Part shown: in pieces, positions 7,880-17,045 of the stretch
Layout of the letters: every line of letters begins with the position of its first letter
Numbering within the stretch: the stretch's first letter is position 1
DNA from: Janthinobacterium rivuli
Lineage (GTDB): Bacteria > Pseudomonadota > Gammaproteobacteria > Burkholderiales > Burkholderiaceae_D
NCBI RefSeq assembly: GCF_029690045.1
Contig: NZ_CP121464.1
Coordinates: forward strand, 5,766,001-5,830,000
DNA length: 64,000 nt
Reading direction: 5' to 3'
Program-made: the position numbers and the translations under genes
Notes under the pieces: model-generated
The model's database searches: none
What the model was told of the DNA's origin: nothing
Seen by the model: only the letters and a program-made list of their open reading frames with translations

Positions 7880-10849
7880 TTACTGGCAGGCTTCGCATTC
7901 TTCAAAGCCGTCATCCCCTGGGCGCAGGTAGCAGGCTTCGCCATCGGCGTCGTCCGCTGCCGCTGCCGTCACTGGCGCCACGGCCACGGCCACTGCTGCT
8001 GCCGCCACGACGGCTGCCTGGGCGCTGGTTTGTGCACTTTGGGCGCTGGCCGACATGCCGCCATCGACTGCCACGGCGTTCAGGGCGCCCGTCTTGGAGG
8101 TCGATTTCTCCATGTGGGTAGCGGCGATGGTACGCAGGTAGTAGGTGGTTTTCAGGCCACGCAGCCATGCCAGCTTGTAGGTCTCGTCGAGTTTCTTGCC
8201 CGAGGCGCCAGCCATGTAGATGTTCAGCGACTGGGCCTGGTCGATCCACTTCTGGCGACGCGAAGCCGCTTCCACCAGCCAGCTTGGCGACACTTCGAAG
8301 GCGGTAGCGTAGATGTCGCGCAGGTCTTGCGGGATGCGGTCGATCTTCACCAGCGAGCCGTCGAAGTACTTCAGGTCGGAGATCATGACTTCATCCCACA
8401 GGTCGCGCGCCTTCAGGTCGCGCACCAGGTAGCCGTTGATCTCGGTGAATTCGCCCGACAGGTTCGATTTCACGTACAGGTTCTGGAACGTCGGCTCGAT
8501 ACAGGCCGACACGCCGATGATGTTCGAAATCGTCGCCGTCGGGGCGATCGCCACGCAGTTCGAGTTGCGCATGCCGAACTTGGCGATGCGTTCGCGCACC
8601 GGGGTCCAGTCCATGGCCGACGAGGAATCGACTTCCAGGTAGCCGCCGCGCTCTTCGGCCAGCAGTTTGACCGAGTCCTGCGGCAGGATGCCGCGGTCCC
8701 ACAGCGAACCGGCATACGATTCATAGCGGCCACGCTCTTCGGCCAGTTCCGTCGACGCCAGGTAGGCGTAGTAGCAGACGGCTTCCATCGAGGTGTCGGC
8801 GAACGACACGGCGGCGTCCGAGGCGAACGGGATGCGCATCATGTGCAGGCAGTCCTGGAAGCCCATCACGCCCATGCCGACCGGACGGTGGCGCATGTTC
8901 GAATTGCGCGCCTTCTCGACGGCGTAGTAATTGATGTCGATGACGTTGTCGAGCATGCGCATGGCGGTGCGCACGGTCTTGGCCAGCTTGACGTGATCGA
9001 GCTTGCCTTCCTTCATGTGCGCCGGCATGTTGACGGAACCGAGGTTGCAGACGGCGATTTCGTCAGGGCCCGTGTTCAGCGTGATTTCCGTGCACAGGTT
9101 CGAGCTGTGGACGACGCCGACGTGCGACTGCGGGCTGCGGATGTTGCAAGGATCCTTGAACGTGATCCATGGGTGGCCCGTTTCAAACAGCATCGACAGC
9201 ATCTTGCGCCACAGGTCCAGCGCGGCGATCTTCTTGAAGACGCGGATTTCGCCGGCGGCGGCCTTGGCTTCGTAGCCCAGGTAAGCCTGCTCAAAGGCCT
9301 TGCCGACCTTGTCGTGCAGGTCTGGCGTGTCCGATGGCGAGAACAGGGTCCAGTCGCCTTTTTCCATGACGCGCTTCATGAACATGTCGGGAATCCAGTT
9401 CGCCGTGTTCATGTCGTGCGTGCGGCGGCGGTCGTCGCCCGTGTTCTTGCGCAGGTCGAGGAATTCCTCGATGTCCATGTGCCAGGTTTCCAGGTAGGCG
9501 CAGACGGCGCCCTTGCGCTTGCCGCCCTGGTTGACTGCCACGGCCGTGTCATTGACCACTTTCAGGAACGGCACCACGCCTTGCGACTTGCCGTTGGTGC
9601 CCTTGATGTGGGCGCCCAGGGCGCGCACTGGCGTCCAGTCGTTGCCCAGGCCGCCGGCGAACTTGGCCAGCAATGCGTTGTCCTTGATGGCGTCGTAGAT
9701 GCCTTCCAGGTCATCCGAGACGGTGCTCAGGTAGCACGACGACAGCTGCGAGCGCAGGGTGCCCGAGTTGAACAGGGTCGGGGTCGAGCTCATGAAGTCG
9801 AACGAGGACAGCAGGCTGTAGAACTCGATGGCGCGCGCTTCGCGGTCCGCTTCGTTCAGCGCCAGGCCCATGGCCACGCGCATGTAGAACGCTTGCGGCA
9901 TTTCGATGCGCACGTCCTGGATGTGCAGGAAGTAGCGGTCGTACAGGGTTTGCAGGCCGATGTAGCCGAACTGCAAGTCGCGGTCGGCGACGATGGCTTT
10001 GGCCAGGCGCTCCAGGTCGAAACTGGCAAGTACCGGGTTCAGCAGCTCGGCGGCGATACCCTTGGCGATGTATTGCGGGAAATATGTCAGGTATTCGGCG
10101 GCAGCGGCCGCTTGCGGCACTTCCTTGCCGAACACTTCCTTGCGCACCGTGTGCAGCAGGATGCGGGCCGTGACCTGGCTGTAGGCCGGGTCTTTTTCCA
10201 TCAGCGCGCGCGCCGCCAGGATGGCCGACTTGTGCAGCTCTTCGACAGGCACGCCGTCGTACAGGTTTTTCACCGTTTCAGCCAGGATGGCGTCGGCATC
10301 GACGTGCTTTTCCAGGCCGGCGCAGGCGGCGTTGATCAGGTCGCGTACTTCCTGCATGTCCAGCAGGCGGCGCACGCCGTTGTCGGTGACGTTCAGCTGG
10401 GGCGCGGTCACTTGCGCGGAAGCGCCCAGCGCTTCCTTCTGCAGGCGGCGCTCTTCCATGTGCTTGGCGCGGTACAGCACGTAGGCACGCGCCACGTCGT
10501 GCTCGCCCGAACGCATCAGCGACAGTTCCACCTGGTCTTGCACGTCTTCGATATGGAAGGTGCCGCCGCCCGGATGGCGGCGCACCAGCGCGGCGACGAC
10601 GCCGTCGGTCAGCTGTTCCACCAGTTCGCGGATGCGTGCCGAGGCTGCGCCCTGGCCGCCGTTAACGGCCAAAAACGCCTTGGTCATGGCGATGGCGATC
10701 TTCGAAGGCTCAAATGCCACCACCGCGCCGTTGCGGCGGATGATGCGATAGTCGCCCAATGCCGCGCCCGTGCTCGCCACGCTGTTGGCCGCGCCTGGCG
10801 CTGGCGATACTGGCGTTGGATGGATGGAAATATCTTGTGGTGATTGCAT
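7880..10849 (-). CDS. nrdA: Class Ia ribonucleotide reductase, alpha subunit
   Basis: The 989-residue catalytic subunit, which reduces ribonucleoside diphosphates. An N-terminal ATP-cone allosteric domain (IIRRNGAVVAFEPSKIAIAM, near residues 34-53) is followed by the ten-stranded barrel with active-site stretches such as SSCYLSTVSDD and NLCTEI. The C-terminal CEACQ supplies the redox-shuttle cysteine pair. It is longer than the E. coli subunit, with an extra Ala-rich stretch near residues 925-965 before the tail. The ATG at 10849 has GGGAG five bases upstream. Two NrdR boxes lie about 265 bases upstream. Confidence 0.96.
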   Translation of the reverse strand: MQSPQDISIHPTPVSPAPGAANSVASTGAALGDYRIIRRNGAVVAFEPSKIAIAMTKAFLAVNGGQGAASARIRELVEQLTDGVVAALVRRHPGGGTFHIEDVQDQVELSLMRSGEHDVARAYVLYRAKHMEERRLQKEALGASAQVTAPQLNVTDNGVRRLLDMQEVRDLINAACAGLEKHVDADAILAETVKNLYDGVPVEELHKSAILAARALMEKDPAYSQVTARILLHTVRKEVFGKEVPQAAAAAEYLTYFPQYIAKGIAAELLNPVLASFDLERLAKAIVADRDLQFGYIGLQTLYDRYFLHIQDVRIEMPQAFYMRVAMGLALNEADREARAIEFYSLLSSFDFMSSTPTLFNSGTLRSQLSSCYLSTVSDDLEGIYDAIKDNALLAKFAGGLGNDWTPVRALGAHIKGTNGKSQGVVPFLKVVNDTAVAVNQGGKRKGAVCAYLETWHMDIEEFLDLRKNTGDDRRRTHDMNTANWIPDMFMKRVMEKGDWTLFSPSDTPDLHDKVGKAFEQAYLGYEAKAAAGEIRVFKKIAALDLWRKMLSMLFETGHPWITFKDPCNIRSPQSHVGVVHSSNLCTEITLNTGPDEIAVCNLGSVNMPAHMKEGKLDHVKLAKTVRTAMRMLDNVIDINYYAVEKARNSNMRHRPVGMGVMGFQDCLHMMRIPFASDAAVSFADTSMEAVCYYAYLASTELAEERGRYESYAGSLWDRGILPQDSVKLLAEERGGYLEVDSSSAMDWTPVRERIAKFGMRNSNCVAIAPTATISNIIGVSACIEPTFQNLYVKSNLSGEFTEINGYLVRDLKARDLWDEVMISDLKYFDGSLVKIDRIPQDLRDIYATAFEVSPSWLVEAASRRQKWIDQAQSLNIYMAGASGKKLDETYKLAWLRGLKTTYYLRTIAATHMEKSTSKTGALNAVAVDGGMSASAQSAQTSAQAAVVAAAAVAVAVAPVTAAAADDADGEACYLRPGDDGFEECEACQ

Positions 10850-11113
10850 TGAAGCTCCCGTTGTCAGCTAAAGTCAGCCTGCAGTTTTGCTGCCGCGTGT
10901 GTTGTTGAATAGAACGCCCGATGGTCAGGGTTTCTTCAGGTATTTGTTGCTAAATAGTAAATTAATAATGCATAAAACAGTGTCAGAATCCATCTCGCCA
11001 CACCGCACTGCCCGGCTGGCGCGAAACACGATCAAGGGTGGTGAACCGCCAGTTCCAGTGCTTTATCAGCAATCCGGGTAGCTTTGACAATAATTCTGAA
11101 AACGTCTGTGATG
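10850..11113 (-). other. nrdA leader region
   Basis: About 264 bases without a credible gene lie between the NrdR boxes and nrdA. With the boxes and the remainder up to ampD, the gene-free stretch is 392 bases. A possible second promoter, CTGACA-N16-TAATTT, is visible on the minus strand near 10960-10990, but the -10 is weak. Confidence 0.4.
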
Positions 11114-11160
11114 GCACTACATATAGTCTTTACGTCCAACTTCTGCACTAATTGTAGTGC
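11114..11160 (-). promoter_or_regulatory. Tandem NrdR boxes over the nrdAB promoter
   Basis: Two 16-bp near-palindromes match the NrdR consensus (acaCwAtATaTwGtgt). GCACTACATATAGTCT at 11114-11129 matches about 13 of 16 positions, and GCACTAATTGTAGTGC at 11145-11160 matches about 11. Their starts are 31 bp apart, the three-helical-turn spacing known for NrdR operators. A weak TGCAGA-N17-TATATG promoter on the minus strand is overlapped by both boxes. Repression of nrdAB by NrdR-(d)ATP is inferred; nrdR itself is not in the window. Confidence 0.75.
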
Positions 11161-11241
11161 CCATCGAAGGGCGATGCAATAGTTTTCCGGCATCCGTCGG
11201 CGTAATTTTTTGTATTTTCATATACGATTTCGGTTGACTTT

Positions 11242-11853
11242 TCAGGGTATGGATGGAAAGCCCAATCCCCGCGAAGTAAGCGCTAACGCAGGCTGCCCGC
11301 GCAAGGTTTCCAACCAGCACTCTTGGTAAAAAGACCAGTCGAAAAATGGCCCCGGATCCGTCTTCCTTCCCGGCGCGATATGCTCGTGGCCGCGCACCTG
11401 CGACAAGCCGTAGCGCGCCACCAGCGCCGCCGTCAACGCCGCCAGCACATGGTATTGCCGCCGCTGGAAGGGTACATCGTCCGCGCCTTCCATTTCGATA
11501 CCGATGGAATAGCCATTGCACTGCGGGCGTCCTTCGAAGGTGGACGCGCCCGCATGCCAGGCACGTTGATCAGCAGAAACATATTGCAGCAGCGCACCAT
11601 CGCGCCGCACAAAAAAGTGCGCCGACACCTGCAAGCCACGCAGGTCGGCGAAAGAAGGATCGGCATTATAATCTACCCGGCCCGTAAACAAGTCCGACAC
11701 ATGCGGCCCGCCGAAGTGGCCGCCCGGCAAGCTGATGTTATGGATCACCAGCAAGTCGACTTGCACCCCGTCCGGGCGCGCGTCGTGGTGCGGCGAGTCG
11801 TAGCGCAGCGCGCCGTCGCACCAGCCGTCTTCATCTATCGTCCATGCGTGCAT
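11242..11853 (-). CDS. ampD: 1,6-anhydro-N-acetylmuramyl-L-alanine amidase
   Basis: A 203-residue cytoplasmic zinc amidase that cleaves the peptide from anhydro-muropeptides during wall recycling. Amidase_2 motifs are visible: LLVIHNISLPGG (first zinc His), HFFVRRDG, WHAGAS, and GHEHIAPGRKTDPG, which holds the second zinc His, the catalytic Lys and the zinc Asp. The ATG at 11853 overlaps the end of the upstream activator gene by 23 bases, so they are probably co-transcribed. Length is slightly above the E. coli enzyme. Confidence 0.94.
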   Translation of the reverse strand: MHAWTIDEDGWCDGALRYDSPHHDARPDGVQVDLLVIHNISLPGGHFGGPHVSDLFTGRVDYNADPSFADLRGLQVSAHFFVRRDGALLQYVSADQRAWHAGASTFEGRPQCNGYSIGIEMEGADDVPFQRRQYHVLAALTAALVARYGLSQVRGHEHIAPGRKTDPGPFFDWSFYQECWLETLRGQPALALTSRGLGFPSIP

Positions 11854-12907
11854 CAAGTATGCTTTCCTGTATCGTCAATTTCTGCATGCGGTAACGCAAC
11901 TGGCGCACGCTCAGACCCAGCTGGCGCGCCGCCCGTGCGCGGTGGTAGCGCGCCTGCACCAGCGCCAGCATGATCATGTCGCGCTCGGCCTGGCGCAAAT
12001 ACACGTCCAGCGGCAAGGCCGGGGCCACGCCATGCGCCGCCATGCCGGGCAGGCACAGTTGCCGTTCCGGCAAGGCTGGCGGCACCCTCAGCGGCATACT
12101 GCCAGCGGCGGATGGCAAATCCAATCCGTCGAGCGCGATCACGCCGCCGTCGGCAAAGGCCAGCGCCCGCTCCAGCACGTTTTCCAGTTCGCGCACATTG
12201 CCGGGAAACGCATACGCGGCCAGCGCCGCCAGCACGGGCGGCGCCAGGATCACGGTCCGGCGTGGCGACAGGCGCGCGAGGATCACCTCACATAATACCT
12301 GCAGATCGCCGCGCCGCTCGCGCAGCGGCGGCAGCGCCAGCTCGATCACATGCAGGCGGTAAAACAGGTCCTGGCGAAACGTGCCGGCGGCCACGCCGCG
12401 CGCCAGGCCATGCTGGCTGGCGCACAGGATGCGCACGTCGATGGCTTCGTCGCTGCTGCCGCCCAGCTTACGCACGCGGCGCTCCTGCAGCACACGCAGC
12501 AGCTTGACCTGCATGGCCAGCGGCAGGTCGTCGACTTCGTCGAGCAGCAGGCTGCCGCCATGGGCCGCCTGGAACAAACCCTGGCGCTCGTGCAGCGCGC
12601 CCGTATAGGCGCCCGGGCGGCAGCCGAAGAATTCCGCTTCCATCAGCGCTTCGGGAATGGCGCCGCAGTTGACGGCGATAAACGGAAAGCTGGCGCGCGC
12701 GCCCTGCGCATGGATGGCGCGCGCCGCCAGTTCCTTGCCCGTGCCCGATTCGCCGCGGATGGCCACCGGCGCGCCGCAGCGGGCGATGCGGCCGATCTGC
12801 GCGCGCAGCGCCTGCATGGGCAGCGAGTTGCCGCTCAGTTGCGGCGCCGGCGGCATGCCGGCGACAGGAAGCTGGCTGGGACTGGGACGGGGACTTGGAC
12901 TTGACAT
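11831..12907 (-). CDS. Sigma-54 activator without receiver domain (PilR-like position)
   Basis: A 358-residue enhancer-binding protein with the central AAA+ domain and a C-terminal Fis-type helix-turn-helix (AARQLGLSVRQLRYRMQKL). Walker A is GESGTGKE (residues 52-59), the sigma-54 contact loop is GAYTGA (99-104), and Walker B is LLLDEVDDL. Only about 25 Pro/Ser-rich residues precede the AAA+ domain, so there is no receiver, GAF or PAS domain. Many betaproteobacteria carry pilS-pilR between the PP0621-type gene and ampD; here pilS is absent and this protein sits where PilR would be. The ATG at 12907 is preferred over an in-frame TTG 21 bases upstream. Confidence 0.85.
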   Translation of the reverse strand: MSSPSPRPSPSQLPVAGMPPAPQLSGNSLPMQALRAQIGRIARCGAPVAIRGESGTGKELAARAIHAQGARASFPFIAVNCGAIPEALMEAEFFGCRPGAYTGALHERQGLFQAAHGGSLLLDEVDDLPLAMQVKLLRVLQERRVRKLGGSSDEAIDVRILCASQHGLARGVAAGTFRQDLFYRLHVIELALPPLRERRGDLQVLCEVILARLSPRRTVILAPPVLAALAAYAFPGNVRELENVLERALAFADGGVIALDGLDLPSAAGSMPLRVPPALPERQLCLPGMAAHGVAPALPLDVYLRQAERDMIMLALVQARYHRARAARQLGLSVRQLRYRMQKLTIQESILDARMDDR

Positions 12908-13027
12908 GGGGAGCGCGCCTTTCCACAATGGCGGCGACGAACCGCCTCATGCAGATGCTACGCCGGACGGATGCCGGACGACGTTACGATACGGCTGAGC
13001 AACGCGCGCAAACCTGCCGGCCTGCCC

Positions 13028-13288
13028 TTACACCGTGGCGTGCGCGTGGCTGCAGTAATCGTGGCCCTTGGCCTGCACATTTTCCGAGGCCGGGTAATAC
13101 ACGCCGCAATGGGCGCAGCACAGCATCAGCTCGGCATCCGGCAATTCCTGCGGCCGCGCGGGCGACGCATACGGATTGGGCTGCTGTTGCTGCTGCGCGC
13201 GGGCCCGTTGCTGCATGCCCCGGATCTTGCTGCGGATAGCAAACAGCACCAGGAACACCAGCGCCAGCCAGAATAAAACACGTGTCAT
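13028..13288 (-). CDS. PP0621 family small membrane protein
   Basis: An 86-residue protein with one N-terminal membrane segment (VLFWLALVFLVLFAI), a Gln-rich cytoplasmic linker, and a Cys-rich C-terminus (CCAHCGVYYP then YCSHAH) that looks like a small zinc-binding module. The function is unknown. The ATG overlaps the ccsA-like stop as ATGA, which fixes this start and implies coupling. About 120 bases without a recognisable pilS remnant separate it from the activator gene. Confidence 0.85.
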   Translation of the reverse strand: MTRVLFWLALVFLVLFAIRSKIRGMQQRARAQQQQQPNPYASPARPQELPDAELMLCCAHCGVYYPASENVQAKGHDYCSHAHATV

Positions 13289-14088
13289 GCGAATCCTCGG
13301 TGTAAAACCACTTCCAGTACAAAACGGCTGCCGACATAGGCCAGCAACAAGGTGGCGAAACCGGCCAGGGTAAAGCTCAGAGCCGTCTTGCCGCGCCAGC
13401 CGCGAAAGCGGCGCCCTGCCAGCAGCGAGGCAAACAGCAGCCATGACAGCATGGTAAACACGGATTTGTGATCCCAGTTCAGGGCCTTGCCAAACAGTTG
13501 TTCAGAAAATACGATGCCCGACAGCACGGTCAGGCTGAGCAAAATAAAACCCAGGCCAATCATGCGGAACAACAATTTTTCCATCGTCAGCAGGGCTGGC
13601 AGCTGGTCCAGCGCCGTGCCGATGAAGCCGCGGCTTTCGCTGCGCGTATGCAGACGCGATTCCTGCAGCGCCATCAGCACGGCGTGAAAGGCGGCAATCG
13701 TCAGGGTGCTGTAGGCGAGCACGGCCACGGCAATATGCCAGCCGAAGACGGCCGACTTGCCTTCCATGCTCACCTGGCTGCCCGGAAAGGCCCAGGCCAG
13801 GCCAATGGCGAGGACGGCGCTGGGCATGACCATGCGGCGCAGTCCGTCCAGGCTGAAATTGCGGTTCTCTATCCAGTAGGCGCCCACCGACACCCACAGC
13901 GCGGCCGACAGCATGGCGGAAAAACCGAAGCGCAAGGTGCCCGGCGCCATCAGGTCGAACCACAGGGTGGCGGCGTGCGCCAGCCAGGCGACGCCGGTCA
14001 GGCCGGCAATGAGCCGGGCACGGGACGAAGGAAGTACCGCGCACGCCGCGTACAACAGGGCGGCGATGAAAAAGAAATAGATCTGCAT
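13285..14088 (-). CDS. CcsA/YpjD-type cytochrome c assembly membrane protein
   Basis: A 267-residue polytopic inner-membrane protein with about eight hydrophobic segments and the features of the CcmC/CcsA family. FGWHIAVAVLAYSTLTIAAF carries the first conserved His and LNWDHKSVFTMLSWLLF the second, probable haem ligands. It is shorter than dedicated CcsA proteins, as in the YpjD subgroup, whose exact role is unclear. In many proteobacteria this gene lies divergent from ffh; here ffh is 14 kb away across an accessory region. Confidence 0.88.
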   Translation of the reverse strand: MQIYFFFIAALLYAACAVLPSSRARLIAGLTGVAWLAHAATLWFDLMAPGTLRFGFSAMLSAALWVSVGAYWIENRNFSLDGLRRMVMPSAVLAIGLAWAFPGSQVSMEGKSAVFGWHIAVAVLAYSTLTIAAFHAVLMALQESRLHTRSESRGFIGTALDQLPALLTMEKLLFRMIGLGFILLSLTVLSGIVFSEQLFGKALNWDHKSVFTMLSWLLFASLLAGRRFRGWRGKTALSFTLAGFATLLLAYVGSRFVLEVVLHRGFA

Positions 14089-14348
14089 AGTTTAAGTTTA
14101 CACCATAGCCGGCAAGCGCGATTCAGGCGACAGCCCGGGTGACAGGCACGACGCCGCCATCCAATGCCGCAAGCCTGCCATGATATCGCGCCTGAGGCAT
14201 GACGGGGTGGCGCACCCTCAAGATTTCGGCAATCTTTCCTGCGGCGCACGGTCGCCGCGCCGCAGCCACGTTGCCATCCCGATGAGCCAGTCCTATAATT
14301 ATGTCCACATAGCAATATTTATCCACCCTTACGCCACGTCCTCTCGCC

Positions 14349-14954
14349 ATGTCTTTTCGAAAATTGTCCTGGACCTGCCTCCTGCTGGCCGCCTGCACTC
14401 TATTAAGCGGCTGCATGAAAGACGCGCCTTCCCAATCCACGTACGAGGAATACTTCCGTACGTCCATCCAGAGCTATGACCTGTACAAGGAATACTTCGA
14501 CATCGCAAAGCTGGAAAAGCTGAATGGCTGGAAAGAAAACGAACAGTACGAAATCAAGGGCTCGGCCGTGCTGCGCGCCAAGGTGGGCTACCTGGAATTG
14601 CTGGCCGACGTGGCCAACAAGCTCGAGGCGGAGGCGAAGACGGATGGCTCCGTGGGCATGACCATGGGCCTGGGCCTGATGGCGCGCAGCATGGGCGGCG
14701 AAAACAAGGTTTTCCGCGAATTCTGGGTACAGCAGCAGGAAAAGAAGGCGATCCCCGCGCCCCTGCTGGCACGCCAGGCGGCGATGACGGCCGAGCGTTT
14801 CGAGAACCTGCTGCAGTGGTCTGACCAGATCGTGCAAGACAATTACGGCGCCCTCATCAACCGCCAGCTCAAGAAAGGCGATGAGCTGACCCGCATCTAC
14901 ACGCTGAGCTTCCGCCAGACCGAGAAGGGCTGGATGGGTTTTAACGCCCGCTAA
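14349..14954 (+). CDS. Uncharacterised lipoprotein
   Basis: A 201-residue exported lipoprotein of unknown family. The signal peptide contains two possible lipobox cysteines, LAAC at residue 16 and LSGC at residue 22; the second is the better fit because the mature sequence then starts with polar MKDAPSQ. The mature part is mostly helical and charged, with a Gly/Met-rich patch (GMTMGLGLMARSMGG, near residues 100-114). No motif indicates enzymatic activity. It stands alone between divergent and convergent neighbours and is followed by a strong bidirectional terminator. Confidence 0.8.
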   Translation: MSFRKLSWTCLLLAACTLLSGCMKDAPSQSTYEEYFRTSIQSYDLYKEYFDIAKLEKLNGWKENEQYEIKGSAVLRAKVGYLELLADVANKLEAEAKTDGSVGMTMGLGLMARSMGGENKVFREFWVQQQEKKAIPAPLLARQAAMTAERFENLLQWSDQIVQDNYGALINRQLKKGDELTRIYTLSFRQTEKGWMGFNAR

Positions 14955-14969
14955 GGCCACTCCTCCATC

Positions 14970-15007
14970 AAAAAACCTCCGCGCCATCGCTGGTCCGGAG
15001 GTTTTTT
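14970..15007. terminator. Bidirectional terminator
   Basis: A 12-bp stem, AAAAAACCTCCG with CGGAGGTTTTTT and a 14-base loop, separates the lipoprotein gene from the convergent ABC binding-protein gene. It has A/T tracts on both sides and can serve both. Confidence 0.92.
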
Positions 15008-15022
15008 TCATGGCGGCCTGAT

Positions 15023-16012
15023 TTACTTCACGTTCAGGCTCTTTTTCGCCTGTTCCAGCAAGTCCGTCTTGACCCAGTCCTTGGCCACGGGCGGCTTCGT
15101 CATGCGGCCCACGCCCGTTTTCACCATCACGTCGGTGGTGATCTGGATATGCTCGGGCGAAATATCATATGAATACGGCGAATTGCTGATCGCGTCGTCG
15201 AAGTCATCCTTCGTGATCTGGCCGCGGAACACGACTTCGCGCACATACTTTTCCGCCGTCGCCTTGTTGTCGATAAAGGTCTTGGTGGCTTCGACGAAGC
15301 AGCGCATGAATTTTTCCGCCACGGGACGGCGTTCCTTGTAGAACTTTTCCGTCATCACCATGGTCCGCACGGGTTCGCCGATCGGCGTGTCGTACGGCTT
15401 GATGACTTCGGTGCCGAAGCCCTTGTTGATGGCCTGCGACGATTGCGGTTCCGACTGCATCATGGCGTCGATATTCTTGCCCATCAGCGCCTGGTTCAAG
15501 TCGGCGTAGGCGAGGAACACCAGTTGCACATCCTTGCCCTTGGTTTCGGAATACGTCAGGCCCGCTTGCGACAGCTCGGCCAGCAGCAACACTTCCTGGA
15601 TGCCGCCGCGCGTCACGCCCACGCGCTTGCCCTTGAGTTCCTTGACACTGGTAATTTTTTGCCCCGCGCCCGCCACCAGGCGCGCGCCGCCCTTAGCAAA
15701 ACCGGCCACCACGTAGATCGGGGCGCCGCCGGCGCGGCCGGAAATGGCCGCCTCGGACGCCGTCGCCCCCACGTCCAGCTCGCCCGCGATAATCGCCTGC
15801 ATCACGTCGAGGCCCTTGGCGAAGATATGCTCTTCCACCTTGATGCCGCACTTGGGCGCGATTTCCTTGATGTACGATACGGCGCCGTAATGGGCGAATT
15901 TCAAATTACCCAGGCGCACGACCTCCTGCGCCTGCGCCTGCACGGCGCCCATGCCGAAGGCCAGCACGAGGGCGGCGGCGATACCGGTCTTCAAAGTTGA
16001 TTTTTTCTGCAT
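15023..16012 (-). CDS. ABC transporter substrate-binding protein (SsuA/TauA/NMT1-like)
   Basis: A 329-residue periplasmic binding protein with a Sec signal peptide (cleavage near VQAQA-QE, residues 24-29). It has the two-lobed NMT1/SsuA-like fold pattern: LKFAHYGAVSYIKE at the N-terminus, GELDVGATASEAAI, and VKELKGKRVGVTRGG. The family binds sulfonates, taurine, nitrate or pyrimidine precursors; the ligand cannot be read here. No permease or ATPase gene accompanies it, so it must work with components encoded elsewhere. The ATG at 16012 has AGGAGA six bases upstream. Confidence 0.85.
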   Translation of the reverse strand: MQKKSTLKTGIAAALVLAFGMGAVQAQAQEVVRLGNLKFAHYGAVSYIKEIAPKCGIKVEEHIFAKGLDVMQAIIAGELDVGATASEAAISGRAGGAPIYVVAGFAKGGARLVAGAGQKITSVKELKGKRVGVTRGGIQEVLLLAELSQAGLTYSETKGKDVQLVFLAYADLNQALMGKNIDAMMQSEPQSSQAINKGFGTEVIKPYDTPIGEPVRTMVMTEKFYKERRPVAEKFMRCFVEATKTFIDNKATAEKYVREVVFRGQITKDDFDDAISNSPYSYDISPEHIQITTDVMVKTGVGRMTKPPVAKDWVKTDLLEQAKKSLNVK

Positions 16013-16157
16013 CGGGTTCTCCTGTGGTGGTTGGTGTGTGCCCGCAAGGGCACGCGAATCACTGCTTTTTGTTATGGGGAGATAGTACCGTGTGTTAAGC
16101 CAGGAGCAATCTTTTTTATTGCACGATGACTTAAGCGAGTGCAAGCTATGTCCACTG

Positions 16158-17045
16158 TCAAAGCGGAAACAAGTTCTGCGCGATGAAGTCCACGAACACC
16201 CTGAGCTTGGGCGACAGATGTTTGCTGGAGGGCCACAATATGCGGAATGTGGTGCGGTCCTGGTTGTATTCGTCCAGCACCGTGACGAGACGGCCTTCGT
16301 CCAGCTGACGACGCACGGCGATGTCAGGCACACAGGCAATACCGAGACCTTGTTCGGCAAAGCAGATCTGCGGATCCAGCGAATTCGTGACCATGCTGCC
16401 CGGCAGCTCCATGGAGAGGGGTTGATTGTTCCTGCTCAACGGCCATGCGTCCATTTTGTCCGTCGTGGGATAGCGGTACAGCAGGCAGGCATGGTTGACC
16501 AGGTCTTCCGGTTGCCGCGGAAGTCCCGCCTCCTGGAAATAGCCGGGAGCGCCGACGATGACTCGTCGGTAAGCGCCCAGCGTGCGTGCCATCAAGCGGG
16601 AATCGCTGGGTTCTCCGGTACGGATCACGGCATCGAAGCCTTCTTCGATCACTTCCACCAAACGATCCGAACAGTCGATGTCCAGCGCGACAGCGGGATA
16701 GCACCGCTGGAAGGCCGCCAGCCTGGGCATGAACAAGGTGCCGAGCGATGGCAGACTGATGCGCAGCTTGCCATGCGGGGCGCTTTGCGTTTGCAAGAGT
16801 TCGGCCTCGGCCAACTCCACCTCGCAAAGGATGCGGCGGCAGCGCTCCAGGAACAACGCCCCTTCCGATGTCAGGCTGATGGTGCGCGTAGAGCGGTGGA
16901 ACAGACGAACCCCCAGGCGCTCCTCCAGCCGCGCGATGGCCTTGCTGACGGCGGATGCGGAGATGCCCAGCTGCTGCCCGGCCGCGGTGAAGCTGCGGGC
17001 CTCCCCCGCGCGTACGAAGAGATCAAGAGAACCAAGATTTTCCAT
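16158..17045 (-). CDS. LysR-family transcriptional regulator
   Basis: A 295-residue regulator with the N-terminal winged helix-turn-helix (SFTAAGQQLGISASAVSKAI, residues 18-37) and a LysR effector-binding domain from about residue 90. It is divergent from the MFS gene at 17184 with a 138-base shared promoter region, the usual layout when a LysR protein controls its neighbour. The effector is unknown. The body is typical of the family that regulates DHA1 drug exporters. Confidence 0.9.
   Translation of the reverse strand: MENLGSLDLFVRAGEARSFTAAGQQLGISASAVSKAIARLEERLGVRLFHRSTRTISLTSEGALFLERCRRILCEVELAEAELLQTQSAPHGKLRISLPSLGTLFMPRLAAFQRCYPAVALDIDCSDRLVEVIEEGFDAVIRTGEPSDSRLMARTLGAYRRVIVGAPGYFQEAGLPRQPEDLVNHACLLYRYPTTDKMDAWPLSRNNQPLSMELPGSMVTNSLDPQICFAEQGLGIACVPDIAVRRQLDEGRLVTVLDEYNQDRTTFRILWPSSKHLSPKLRVFVDFIAQNLFPL

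Noticed and set aside
7358..10843. A plus-strand open frame of about 1160 codons inside nrdA
   Set aside because: It runs antisense to nrdA, which has full family motifs, a ribosome-binding site and operators. The antisense product is Arg/His/Ala-rich without domains, as expected from high-GC shadow frames.
12908..13027. A pilS pseudogene remnant
   Set aside because: Only 120 bases are available and none of the frames shows histidine-kinase motifs.
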